Source: an uncultured Saprospiraceae bacterium (GTDB lineage: Bacteria; Bacteroidota; Bacteroidia; Chitinophagales; Saprospiraceae). Taken from it: a stretch of 44,343 nucleotides of DNA. Under the pieces are notes generated by a model. It made no database searches, was not told the DNA's origin, and saw only the letters and a list, made by a program, of their open reading frames with translations. The stretch is taken from positions 1 through 44,343 of the forward strand of contig CALDYJ010000040.1 in NCBI GenBank assembly GCA_937941095.1, given 5' to 3'. Made by a program: the position numbers and the translations under genes. Below, piece after piece: positions 17,916-26,989 of the stretch. How positions within the stretch are numbered: position 1 is the first letter of the stretch; every line of letters begins with the position of its first letter.

Positions 17916-18527
17916 ATGGATCAAGCGACCAAAAGCCCAGTAATGTTATATTTCGAAGATACTCCTAATCCTGAGTCTCTTAAATTTGTAACAAATAGGA
18001 TGTTATACAGAGGAACAGCAGATTTTAGAGAAGAAGAACTAGCTATAAAGTGGTCTCCTCTTGGAAAAGCATTATTTGAGCATGCCTATGTAAAAGGCGT
18101 TTACATTTCTAACAACTTTGTTACAGTAACGAAAGAATTCAATTATGCTTGGGAAGATCTTAAATATAAATTAAAAGATCAGATTAAAACCTACGTAGAA
18201 GAAGGTGGTGTAATACTAAATGAAGGTTTTACCGAAGCCATGGAAGCACTAGAAGCTGAAAGAGGTGCAGGTTATCAATACTCTGAAGATGATGCCGCCA
18301 TAGTCAAAAAAATAAAAGAACTGATCGAGACCTATGTTAAGCCTGCTGTGGAGATGGATGGCGGAAACATCGCATTCAAACATTTTGATAAAGGTATTGT
18401 CACTGTGATCTTACAAGGATCTTGTAGTGGATGTCCATCTTCAACTGTCACTTTAAAAGCAGGCATTGAAGGTATGCTAAAAAGAATGGTACCTGAAGTT
18501 ACAGAAGTAGTTGCAGAAATGGGATAA
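17916..18527 (+). CDS. Nfu-type NifU-domain Fe-S cluster scaffold/carrier
   Basis: A 203-residue protein with an N-terminal Nfu_N domain (EDTPNPESLKFVTNRM at about residues 15-30) and a C-terminal NifU-like domain. The C-terminal domain holds the cluster-binding CXXC in GSCSGCPSS. Such proteins assemble or deliver 4Fe-4S clusters in the cytoplasm. The ATG at 17916 is preferred over the GTG at 17886: the additional ten residues are not conserved-looking and a promoter-like element overlaps them. The stop codon overlaps the next start by one base (TAATG). Confidence 0.9.
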   Translation: MDQATKSPVMLYFEDTPNPESLKFVTNRMLYRGTADFREEELAIKWSPLGKALFEHAYVKGVYISNNFVTVTKEFNYAWEDLKYKLKDQIKTYVEEGGVILNEGFTEAMEALEAERGAGYQYSEDDAAIVKKIKELIETYVKPAVEMDGGNIAFKHFDKGIVTVILQGSCSGCPSSTVTLKAGIEGMLKRMVPEVTEVVAEMG

Positions 18528-19336
18528 TGCAAGATGAACAGCTAAAAGACCTTTGCTTTCAAGCCTGCGAAATAGTCAAAAATGCAGGAGCATTTATTAA
18601 AAAAGAACTCGGAAAAGTTAAGTCAGATCAAATCATCACTAAGGACTTAAACAGCTTAGTATCTTACGTTGATCAGGAAACTGAAAAAATATTAGTAACC
18701 GATCTCAAAAAAATCTTACCTAATGCTGGTTTTCTTACTGAAGAAGAAACTGTTAAACAAGAAGACAAAGCTCTAAGATGGATCATAGATCCTCTGGACG
18801 GTACAACAAATTTTCTCCACCAAATCCCATTTTTCTCCATTAGTGTTGCGCTAGAATTAAATAAAGAATTAGTTCTTGGTATTGTTTATGAAGTCAATAA
18901 TGAAGAATGCTTTTACGCATGGAGAGGTGGTGGTGCATGGTTAAACCAAAAAAGTATACAGGTAAAAGACAATTTAAATTTCGCTGATGCAATTATAGCA
19001 ACAGGATTTCCATATTATGATTTTACGAACACTGATGCCTACCTTTCCGTATTAAAGGAGTGCATCACCTCTACTAGAGGTGTTAGACGTTTTGGATCTG
19101 CTGCACTTGACTTAGCTTATACTGCTTGTGGACGTTTTGATTCGTTTTATGAAATCACATTAAATGCCTGGGATGTTGCTGCTGGAATAGTCTTAGTTAA
19201 AGAAGCTGGAGGCCTTGTAAATGATTTTAAAGGAAAAGATAATTATTTATTCGGAATGGAAATATTAGCTTCTTCCCCATCTATTCATAATAAAATGTTG
19301 AGCATAATAGATCAAAAATATAACCTATTCACTTAG
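18527..19336 (+). CDS. Inositol monophosphatase family protein
   Basis: A 269-residue lithium-sensitive-type phosphatase. The metal-binding motifs are LTEEE near residue 65, WIIDPLDGTTNF at about 85-96 (metal-binding Asp residues) and NAWDVAAGIVLVKEAGG near 215. These enzymes dephosphorylate inositol monophosphate and related sugar or nucleotide phosphates such as 3'-phosphoadenosine phosphate; the substrate cannot be set from sequence. Translation is probably coupled to nfu through the TAATG overlap. Confidence 0.92.
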   Translation: MQDEQLKDLCFQACEIVKNAGAFIKKELGKVKSDQIITKDLNSLVSYVDQETEKILVTDLKKILPNAGFLTEEETVKQEDKALRWIIDPLDGTTNFLHQIPFFSISVALELNKELVLGIVYEVNNEECFYAWRGGGAWLNQKSIQVKDNLNFADAIIATGFPYYDFTNTDAYLSVLKECITSTRGVRRFGSAALDLAYTACGRFDSFYEITLNAWDVAAGIVLVKEAGGLVNDFKGKDNYLFGMEILASSPSIHNKMLSIIDQKYNLFT

Positions 19337-19409
19337 TCTTAAAGATTGAAAGTGGCATTTAATCGAAAATATTACACTTTCTTTAATAAAATTCTGAGAT
19401 TAGCTTAAG

Positions 19410-20648
19410 ATGGATTTAAAAGAAAACATTTCTAGGGCCTTAAAATCAGTAAGATCAAATCTACTAAGATCAGTACTTACTTTAATGATCATTGCTTTTG
19501 GAATTACAGCCTTAGTTGGAATTCTTACTTCCTTTGATAGTCTAATCTATTCTTTAAGTGATAATTTATCTAGAATGGGGGCAAATTCATTTGCCATAAA
19601 ACCTGCCTACGATGACGGGGTCAAAGGTGGCCATGAACGTAAAATGGTATCAGATCCAATATCTTATCGCCAAGCACTAGACTTTAAAGAGAAGTTTGAC
19701 TTCCAGGCTAAAAGTACTGTTAGTATGTTTTGTACAGGCATAGCAACAGTACGCCAAGGTGAAGAAGAAACGAATCCTAACATAAGAGTCATTGGAGTTG
19801 ATGAAAATTATTTAGAAATCAAAGGTTACGACATTGAATTCGGAAGAAACTTCAAACCAACTGAAGCTTTACAAAATCCATATTTTGCTCTGCTAGGAAT
19901 GCAAATTGCAAAAAAATTATTTAAAAAGAAACCTGAAAAAGCCATCAACAAGTATGTATCCATTAGCGGAAAAAGATACAAAGTCATTGGTATATTAAAA
20001 GAAAAAGGTTCAAGTATGGGCATGAATCAAGACGAAATAGTCATGTTGCCTTTGACCACAGCTAAAAACCTTTATGGCTCTAAAAGAAAAAACTATTCAC
20101 TGAATGTCGGCGTGACCAATGCAGAAGAACTAGATGTTGCTACTGGAGTAGCCACAGGCTTAATGCGGAACATTAGAAGACTAAGACTCAGTGAAGATGA
20201 TGATTTTGAGATCACCAAAAGTGATAGCTTAATGGGAATTTTAAAAGAAAACACAGCTAACATTAGAGCTGCGACCATAGCGATTGGTATCATCACTTTA
20301 TTAGGTGCCTCGATAGGATTGATGAACATTATGTTGGTAAGCGTCACGGAAAGAACAAAAGAAATTGGCATTTGTAAAGCTGTAGGTGCTACAAGAAAAA
20401 ACATCATGATCCAATTTTTAACCGAAGCAGTTGTGATTTGTCAATTGGGTGGGATCGTAGGAATAATAATGGGTGTAAGTATTGGGTACTTACTGACTAT
20501 TTTCGTCTTTCAAGGGGAGTTTCGAATTCCTTGGCTTTGGATCATTATAGGCATAAGTGTTTGTCTAGTCACTGGTTTATTATCAGGCATCTATCCGGCA
20601 ATGAAGGCTTCAAAATTAGATCCTATCGAGAGTTTGAGGTACGAATAA
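19410..20648 (+). CDS. ABC transporter permease, MacB/FtsX type
   Basis: A 412-residue permease with the MacB topology: one N-terminal membrane segment (about 20-42), a long periplasmic domain (about 45-280) and three C-terminal membrane segments in the FtsX domain. The FtsX domain includes the signature TERTKEIGICKAVGATRKNI and ends with SGIYPAMKASKLDPIESLRYE. Type VII ABC systems of this kind use an ATPase to drive mechanotransmission in export or signalling; no ATPase gene is adjacent, so the partner is encoded elsewhere. Substrate unknown. Confidence 0.9.
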   Translation: MDLKENISRALKSVRSNLLRSVLTLMIIAFGITALVGILTSFDSLIYSLSDNLSRMGANSFAIKPAYDDGVKGGHERKMVSDPISYRQALDFKEKFDFQAKSTVSMFCTGIATVRQGEEETNPNIRVIGVDENYLEIKGYDIEFGRNFKPTEALQNPYFALLGMQIAKKLFKKKPEKAINKYVSISGKRYKVIGILKEKGSSMGMNQDEIVMLPLTTAKNLYGSKRKNYSLNVGVTNAEELDVATGVATGLMRNIRRLRLSEDDDFEITKSDSLMGILKENTANIRAATIAIGIITLLGASIGLMNIMLVSVTERTKEIGICKAVGATRKNIMIQFLTEAVVICQLGGIVGIIMGVSIGYLLTIFVFQGEFRIPWLWIIIGISVCLVTGLLSGIYPAMKASKLDPIESLRYE

Positions 20649-20714
20649 GAAGCCCTTCTCATCAGATTTTAAGATAACTATAGTAAATTGCTGCCTTAAT
20701 ACTAAAGCATCTTC

Positions 20715-22169
20715 GTGAAGAGAAGTTTTCTAATTAATCTTAGCTTTTTAATTATTGTCAATTTATTGGTCAAACCATTTTATATATTTGGTATAGACCG
20801 TGTTGTACAAAACAGAGTTGGAGCAGAAGAGTATGGTTTATATATAGCCTTATTCAATTTTACTTTTCTTTTTCAAATCATCAACGATTTTGGAATTCAG
20901 CAATTCAACAATAGGAACATTTCTCAAAACCGCCAACTCCTTGAAAAATATTTTCCAAATATTTTATTCATAAAGATTATCCTTGCTGCGATTTACACCT
21001 TATTTATCTTAGCTGCAGGTTCTTTAACAGGATATACATTTAGTCATTTCGAACTTCTATCACTATTTGTCTTCAATCAAATTTTAGTTAGCATCACTTT
21101 TTACTTAAGGTCAAACTTGTCTGCATTAGGATACTACAAAACAGACAGCTTACTTTCTATTGTAGACAGGTTACTATTGATCTTCATTGTAGGTTATTTA
21201 TTATGGTTCTGGGATGGTGCACCAGAATTTCAGATAGAGTGGTTTGTTTATGCTCAGACATTCACTTTAAGCATCACTTTTCTACTAGCCTTTATACTTG
21301 CCTTCAATAAGCTAAATTATTGGAAGTTTAAATTTAAGATGGCGATACCATGGCTCATTCTCAGACAAAGCTGGCCTTATGCTTTAGCAATATTTCTGAT
21401 GACCATTTATACTTATACAGATGTTGTGATGATAGAAAGGATGCTCGAAGATGGTAAATATCAAGCAGGCGCATATGGAGCAGGTTATAGACTCTTGGAT
21501 GCCTTCAATATGTTTGGCTACCTTTTTACTATGTTGTTGCTACCTATGCTTTCAAAGTTACTTGTTAAGAGCATTAAAGAAACGGCTTCCTTAACTTACT
21601 TTAGTTTTCAAATCATAATGGCTGGTACCATTCCTATTGCTATCGGCGCATTTTTCTTTCGATTCCAAATTATGGAATTCCTTTATAAAGAAGCTACGCC
21701 TTATTGGGGTAATTTAATGGGTATTTTGATACTGACTTTCATAGCAATGAGTTGTACTTATATATTCATCACTTTGCTTACCGCAAATGACTCTTTAAAG
21801 CAAATGAATAAAATATTAATCTTAGGCTTTGTGCTAAATTTCACTTTAAATCTAATTTTAATACCAAAATTTAAAGCTTATGGAGCGGCAATTTCGACTT
21901 TAGTTTGTCAATTTGCTATGGCCATAAGTTTAATGATTCTAGCACACTATGATGTAAAGATTGCTTTCCAGAAACGCGTCTGGGCTAAAATATTTCTATT
22001 TGCTTTAATATGTATATCAATAAATGCTTTAATGATTAATTTTTTACTTATTGATTGGAAATGGGGCTTTATTCTTGGCATATTTGCATCTTTGCTGTTT
22101 GCCGTTTTATTAAAGCTATTGAATTTTCAGATTTTATTAAATCTGATCAAAAACAAAGAAGCTGAATAA
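20715..22169 (+). CDS. Polysaccharide flippase (Wzx/oligosaccharide flippase family)
   Basis: A 484-residue integral membrane protein with about 12-14 hydrophobic segments and the N-terminal pattern of Wzx-type flippases (GIDRVVQNRVGAEEYGLY, then FNFTFLFQIINDFGIQQF). MOP-superfamily members move lipid-linked glycans across the inner membrane. The chosen start is GTG at 20715; the first membrane helix begins within five residues, so no later start fits. The following Wzz-like and ligase-like genes complete a surface-polysaccharide module. Confidence 0.85.
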   Translation: MKRSFLINLSFLIIVNLLVKPFYIFGIDRVVQNRVGAEEYGLYIALFNFTFLFQIINDFGIQQFNNRNISQNRQLLEKYFPNILFIKIILAAIYTLFILAAGSLTGYTFSHFELLSLFVFNQILVSITFYLRSNLSALGYYKTDSLLSIVDRLLLIFIVGYLLWFWDGAPEFQIEWFVYAQTFTLSITFLLAFILAFNKLNYWKFKFKMAIPWLILRQSWPYALAIFLMTIYTYTDVVMIERMLEDGKYQAGAYGAGYRLLDAFNMFGYLFTMLLLPMLSKLLVKSIKETASLTYFSFQIIMAGTIPIAIGAFFFRFQIMEFLYKEATPYWGNLMGILILTFIAMSCTYIFITLLTANDSLKQMNKILILGFVLNFTLNLILIPKFKAYGAAISTLVCQFAMAISLMILAHYDVKIAFQKRVWAKIFLFALICISINALMINFLLIDWKWGFILGIFASLLFAVLLKLLNFQILLNLIKNKEAE

Positions 22170-22250
22170 CAATAAGAGTCATCTCATTCAGTTGTATTAT
22201 ATAAATCATGGTCTTTTATACACACTATTGACCTCTAAAAAAAATTGAAA

Positions 22251-23351
22251 ATGAGCGACAACGACAACTTGTTGGGAGTTCTCAAGTCCATTTTTCGTTG
22301 GAAAAAACAAATCCTTTGGCTTTGCATATTAGCCGGGATAGGAGCAGTTATCATTAGCCTCTTATTACCAAACTATTATAAGTCTACCACAATATTCTAC
22401 GCAGCAAGTGAAGATGTTGCCAAACCTGACCCTGTCGGAAATGCATTAAAGGAAAGAGCTTACTTTGGTAGAGATGAAGACATAGACAAAATACTTACCA
22501 TTGCACAAAGCAATGATTTAAAAAGCTACATTATAGAAAAATTCAATCTTTATGAACATTACGACATTGACCCAAGTAATGTAAAAAGTAAATTTAAGAT
22601 TAGAGAAAAGTTTGATGGCTTTTACGACATCATGAAAACTAAGTACGAAGCCCTAGAGTTATCCTTTGAAGACAAAGATCCTAAAATGGCAGCTGCGGTA
22701 TCAAATGCGGCAAGAGAAAAAGTAAATGACCTTTCAAAAAAACTTACGAAAGACGCTCAATTAAAACAACTCAAGGATAAAGAGAAAGCGCTAAAGTCAA
22801 AAGAACAAGACATTCGAACCATAGGTGATAGTCTTAAGCATATGCGCCAACGGTACGGCATTTATAATGTAAGAGCACAAAGTGAATCTTTGTCAAAACA
22901 AATTTCACAAACTGCCGGTGAATATGCAATGAAAAAAAGTAAGCTTGAAGCATTTATTTCGAATCCTAGTATTCCTAGAGATACGATTGCTTACCTTCAA
23001 GCTACAGTTATAGGTCTTGAGCAGAAATTAAAAACAGAAAATGCCATCATGGAAAAATTCAATTCCGGTGCATCGATGGTAAGCGCCATGGATAATGCTT
23101 CTGATATTGCTGTTGCTCAATTTGCAGAAGATAGAGAAAGATACAAACAATTAAAAGCAGCTCATGAAGCAGACACACCAATGCTCATATTAGTTGAATC
23201 TGCAGAAACTCCCTTAAGAAAATCTAGACCTAAAAGATCTCTACTTTGTCTAGCAAGTGTATTAATCACCTTCATATTTAGTGTATTTGGAGCCATCATC
23301 ATTGATACCTATAAAAATGTGAATTGGAAAGAAATATACAATGCAGAATAA
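22251..23351 (+). CDS. Wzz-like polysaccharide chain-length/co-polymerase protein
   Basis: A 366-residue protein with membrane segments at both ends (about 22-42 and 330-350) and a long helical, coiled-coil-prone periplasmic middle (charged KEKALKSKEQDIRTIGDSL). This is the Wzz/PCP topology that controls glycan chain length or links to export. No tyrosine-kinase domain follows, so it is PCP-1-like. ATG at 22251 is preferred over a TTG two codons earlier. The gene overlaps the next by 11 bp. Confidence 0.82.
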   Translation: MSDNDNLLGVLKSIFRWKKQILWLCILAGIGAVIISLLLPNYYKSTTIFYAASEDVAKPDPVGNALKERAYFGRDEDIDKILTIAQSNDLKSYIIEKFNLYEHYDIDPSNVKSKFKIREKFDGFYDIMKTKYEALELSFEDKDPKMAAAVSNAAREKVNDLSKKLTKDAQLKQLKDKEKALKSKEQDIRTIGDSLKHMRQRYGIYNVRAQSESLSKQISQTAGEYAMKKSKLEAFISNPSIPRDTIAYLQATVIGLEQKLKTENAIMEKFNSGASMVSAMDNASDIAVAQFAEDRERYKQLKAAHEADTPMLILVESAETPLRKSRPKRSLLCLASVLITFIFSVFGAIIIDTYKNVNWKEIYNAE

Positions 23352-24792
23352 GCTAGGATTAGATAAACCTTATGCCTTACTTTTTTGGAGCTTTGGTTTA
23401 ATATGTCTTGCTTCTATCTTTTCTGCTTTGGCTACAGGTTTTTATTTGCTAGCATTGATACCTGCGGTTTTCCTATTGGGCTTCCTTTGCATTCAGGATG
23501 TAAAAATCATATATTATTTACTTTTTTTTACCATTCCAATGAGCACTGCCATTGATGTGGGAGGAGGTTTTTCGACTGACTTCCCTTCTGAATTCATCAC
23601 AGTTTTATTAATGGGAGTTACCGTTTTATTACTCTTAATCAATGGTAAAAAGATAGACAAAGCATTTTTTTTACATCCGATCAGCATAGCTCTCTTTATC
23701 CATTTTGCATGGATTTTTATTTCAGTCTTTTTTTCTGAAAACGTATTCGTTTCCATAAAATATTTTTTAGCCAAAGCCTGGTACATTTTCACCTTTTTTA
23801 TCTTAAGTGGTTTACTGCTTCAGAAAAAAGAACACATTAAAAAATTAGTTTGGTGTTTTAGTATTTCAATGATCATTACTGTAATAATTATTCTAATGAG
23901 ACATGCCGCAATTGGCTTTTCTTTTAAAGAAGTCAATTATGTACTGCGTCCTTTTTATAGAAATCATGTGGCCTATGCATCAATCCTGACCGTCTGTTTT
24001 CCATTTGTCTTTTTTGCAAAAAACTGGTACCCCAAATTTTCTAAAAAATGGTATTTGTTGATTGCCTTTTCGATTCTCTTAGTTATAGGGATTTATTTTT
24101 CATACACAAGGGCTGCATTTGTTTCTTTACTTATACTCCTCCCTTCTTACTTCATCGTTAGATTAAAACTTACTAAAATTGCTTTTATAGCTGCTTTTGG
24201 GTTGATCTTACTGCTTTTCTTTTCTCTTTCTTACAAGAATACATTTCTTGATTACACGCCAGATTATGAAAGAACTGTAGCACATAAACGGTATGACAAT
24301 TTGCTAGAAGCTACTTTGAAAGGTGAAGACATATCCACCATGGAGCGGTTTTATAGATGGATTGCTAGCGTTTATATGGTCAAAGAAAAACCATGGACAG
24401 GTTATGGTCCTGGTAATTTCTACAATTTTTACAAGTCACATACCTTAGAAAGTTTCAAAACATATGTAAGTGATAATCCAGAAAAATCTGGCGTACATAA
24501 TTATTTCTTGATGGTACTCGTGGAGCAAGGGGTGATTGGTTTTCTAATTTTTCTCTACCTGAGCTTTATTATTTTTAGCAAAGGCGAACAAGTATATCAT
24601 AAATTAAAAAACAAGACTGACAAAGCACTAGTGATGACCTGCATGCTTTCTCTAATAGTAGTATATAGCTTACTACTCATGAATGACATGATCGAAACCG
24701 ATAAAGTCGGATCTTTCTTTTTTCTGAGTCTCGCCTTACTAGTAAAACTAGATCTTAAGCAGCTTGTGTTCCATCGAGAGTCGTCTGAATAA
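23341..24792 (+). CDS. O-antigen ligase/polymerase family membrane protein
   Basis: A 483-residue protein with about 12 membrane segments and a large periplasmic loop. The Wzy_C/WaaL-type signature appears as RFYRWIASVYMVKEKPWTGYGPGNF, with the conserved HNYFLMVLVEQGVIG after it. Members either polymerise repeat units or ligate glycan to a lipid or protein; the sequence does not tell which. It overlaps the Wzz-like gene and, at its 3' end, an opposing small gene by 38 bp. Confidence 0.83.
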   Translation: MQNKLGLDKPYALLFWSFGLICLASIFSALATGFYLLALIPAVFLLGFLCIQDVKIIYYLLFFTIPMSTAIDVGGGFSTDFPSEFITVLLMGVTVLLLLINGKKIDKAFFLHPISIALFIHFAWIFISVFFSENVFVSIKYFLAKAWYIFTFFILSGLLLQKKEHIKKLVWCFSISMIITVIIILMRHAAIGFSFKEVNYVLRPFYRNHVAYASILTVCFPFVFFAKNWYPKFSKKWYLLIAFSILLVIGIYFSYTRAAFVSLLILLPSYFIVRLKLTKIAFIAAFGLILLLFFSLSYKNTFLDYTPDYERTVAHKRYDNLLEATLKGEDISTMERFYRWIASVYMVKEKPWTGYGPGNFYNFYKSHTLESFKTYVSDNPEKSGVHNYFLMVLVEQGVIGFLIFLYLSFIIFSKGEQVYHKLKNKTDKALVMTCMLSLIVVYSLLLMNDMIETDKVGSFFFLSLALLVKLDLKQLVFHRESSE

Positions 24793-25000
24793 TTTCAATT
24801 TCAGGCGCGCTGGTAGGAATCATGTTAGCCGTTTTTAGGCCATGTTCTAGATTTTTTAGACTATTTCTCATTGCCCTAACAGCTTCTACTGATTGGCTAT
24901 GATATTTTCTAAAGCTCCCGTCTTCTCTTTGTGCTTTTTCTGCTGCAGATTGGAGTTTGCAAAGTAGACCGTTAAGTCTGTTGAAATCTGATGTATTCAT
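24755..25000 (-). CDS. Small helical protein of unknown function
   Basis: An 81-residue frame with ATG start, mostly amphipathic helix: NRLNGLLCKLQSAAEKA, then EAVRAMRNSLKNLEHGL, with one Cys and a polar C-terminus. No membrane segment or signal is seen. Helix pattern and basic residues recall the short histone-H1-like or phasin-like helical proteins of Bacteroidota, but I cannot place it in a family. It converges on the ligase gene and overlaps it by 38 bp. The AT-rich gap upstream (25001-25246) shows no other gene. Confidence 0.55.
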   Translation of the reverse strand: MNTSDFNRLNGLLCKLQSAAEKAQREDGSFRKYHSQSVEAVRAMRNSLKNLEHGLKTANMIPTSAPEIEIIQTTLDGTQAA

Positions 25001-25246
25001 GTTTTATAGCTTAAGTTTAGTAAATAAGCAGTTTTCTTAAGCATGTTTTATAAAAAGACCTCTATTGTTTGGGTTAGAGTTGCTTAATTTAGTTCAAATT
25101 TTACGCCAAAATATTTGAATTATGCTTAATTGAAATTTTTTAGCTTAATTTTTGATATATATTTAAAACCTGATATGTATACAGTATTAACACTTTTAAT
25201 TACAAATACTATACACAGTTATATACCAAACAAGTAATCTAAGAGT

Positions 25247-25254
25247 TACTTTTG
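25247..25254 (+). promoter_or_regulatory. Candidate -7 element for the OmpA/PD40 gene
   Basis: TACTTTTG matches TAnnTTTG, 45 bp upstream of the ATG at 25300. A -33 TTG is not evident. The inferred leader contains the palindrome at 25282. Confidence 0.4.
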
Positions 25255-25281
25255 CTCTATTAATTAACATTTTTGAACACT

Positions 25282-25293
25282 TGTAACGTTACA
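25282..25293. promoter_or_regulatory. Perfect 12-bp palindrome in the leader of the OmpA/PD40 gene
   Basis: TGTAACGTTACA lies 6 bp before the start codon at 25300 and downstream of the -7-like element. It could be an operator or a small leader hairpin. Confidence 0.35.
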
Positions 25294-25299
25294 GGTTTT

Positions 25300-26964
25300 A
25301 TGAGGAATATTTTTAAGATAGCTAGTTCATTTACAGTGCTTTTGATGCTAAGCAATCTTTCATACTGTCAAATAAATAGGACAGTTGAGAAGCTTAACAA
25401 TAAGATCAATAGCCCTGGATACGATGAAATCACTCCAGTATTATCAAGTGATGGGAAGATGATGTGCTTTACTAGAGTAGCTTCCCCTGAATTTAATAGA
25501 ACATTGATAGAAAATCAGGTTAACCTCCATCAATCCATTTCAAGAAAAGCTTATAAGAAGAAATTAAGTAAAGTATATAGCCAAATTGCTGGGAGAGAAA
25601 TTTCAAATCCATTTTATTCAGAATACAATCAAGACATTTGGATAGCATATGCTGAAAACAATGAGTTTACTGTCGTGACACATCCTGATTATCCTCTTAA
25701 CAATGCTCTTCCAAATAGTGTCTGCGCCATCACACCTGACGATCAAGCTTTGATTATCTTAAACCAATTCAGCCCTGAAGGTGGAATGGGAAAAGGCTTT
25801 TCTATCAGTCATAAAGAGAGTTTTGGCAATTTTTGGTCTTTCCCTTTCCCTCTGTTTATTTTAGATTATGACAATGATGGCTCTGATGCAGGACTGACAT
25901 TAAGTACTGATGGTCATGTAATCATAATGACCATGGATAAAAAGAATGGTAATGGGCTAAATGATCTTTATGTATCCTTTAGACTTGGCCCATATACTTG
26001 GAGCAAACCAAAAAATTTAGGGGCTGACATAAATACAAGTTTTAGAGAAACTACCCCTTACTTATCCATTGACAAAGGTACACTGTACTTTTCTTCTAAC
26101 AGGCCAGGTAGTATGGGCGGAAATGATATATATTTTTCAAAAAGGCTTGATGATACTTGGACAAATTGGTCTGAACCTAAAGCGATGGAAGCTCCAATAA
26201 ATTCAGAGGCTGATGACTCCCAACCTTTCTTAGATTTTAATTCAGGCTATTTATATTTCAGTTCTAAAAGAGATGGAAGCTCTGATATCTTTAGATCAAG
26301 AGTTTCTAAACCACTTAAAGAAACAGTAACGCTAGTAGGTTCTATCATTAATCCTAAGAACAAACAAAGAATTAAAGGTGCAAAAATCCTCACAGGTAAA
26401 GCCAACACAGAAAATTTCAGAGAAGTAAGCATTGCTCCTGACGGGACTTATCAAATCGAAATATCAAAAGGAGAAACCTTAGACATTAAAGCTGAAAAAG
26501 AAGGCCATATTGGACAAAAAGAAACCGTAGAGTTTAAAAAAGATTACGTTTACTTCAAAGATTATAACCTTGACCTCCAACTTTCTCCGATGGAAAGAGG
26601 GACCAAAATAAATTTGAAACCGATCTATTTTGTTCAGTCTAAAGCCATCATTTTGCCCGAGTCATTTCCTGCCCTCGATGAATTGGCTGAATTTTTAGAA
26701 GAAAACAATAGATTGTACATCACTATAGAAGGTCATACCGATAATATGGGGCTTGATGAAGAGTTAGTAAGACTTTCTCAAGACCGTGCTCAAGCCATAA
26801 AAGATTATTTAGTTTATACCAAAAGAATAAAACCTGTTAGGTTAACTACCATTGGTTATGGGTCAAGTCGGCCTGTCAATCAAAATTCCGATGAGCAAGA
26901 AAGAGCTGTCAACAGAAGAGTGGAAGTTATCATTGACAATGTGAGTGTTCTTTTAGAAAATTGA
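25300..26964 (+). CDS. OmpA-family protein with PD40 repeats (no TPR)
   Basis: A 554-residue envelope protein. ATG at 25300 gives a clean signal peptide (MRNIFKIASSFTVLLMLSNL, cleavage near SYCQ); the longer TTG frame is unlikely. PD40 beta-propeller repeats span about 40-330 (LSSDGKMMCFTR, GTLYFSSNRPGSMGGNDIYF, SKRDGSSDIF). A carboxypeptidase-regulatory-like fold lies at about 345-430, and a C-terminal OmpA domain with GHTDNMG and RLSQDRAQAI for peptidoglycan binding. It is a relative of the protein at 493-2481, but its N-terminus lacks the TPR block. A peptidoglycan-tethering envelope role is inferred. Confidence 0.8.
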   Translation: MRNIFKIASSFTVLLMLSNLSYCQINRTVEKLNNKINSPGYDEITPVLSSDGKMMCFTRVASPEFNRTLIENQVNLHQSISRKAYKKKLSKVYSQIAGREISNPFYSEYNQDIWIAYAENNEFTVVTHPDYPLNNALPNSVCAITPDDQALIILNQFSPEGGMGKGFSISHKESFGNFWSFPFPLFILDYDNDGSDAGLTLSTDGHVIIMTMDKKNGNGLNDLYVSFRLGPYTWSKPKNLGADINTSFRETTPYLSIDKGTLYFSSNRPGSMGGNDIYFSKRLDDTWTNWSEPKAMEAPINSEADDSQPFLDFNSGYLYFSSKRDGSSDIFRSRVSKPLKETVTLVGSIINPKNKQRIKGAKILTGKANTENFREVSIAPDGTYQIEISKGETLDIKAEKEGHIGQKETVEFKKDYVYFKDYNLDLQLSPMERGTKINLKPIYFVQSKAIILPESFPALDELAEFLEENNRLYITIEGHTDNMGLDEELVRLSQDRAQAIKDYLVYTKRIKPVRLTTIGYGSSRPVNQNSDEQERAVNRRVEVIIDNVSVLLEN

Positions 26965-26989
26965 TTATATCTTTACCCAAACAGTATAA

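Noticed and set aside
20438..20677. Frame inside the ABC permease gene on the same strand
   Set aside because: Different phase from a well-supported permease; out-of-frame shadow.
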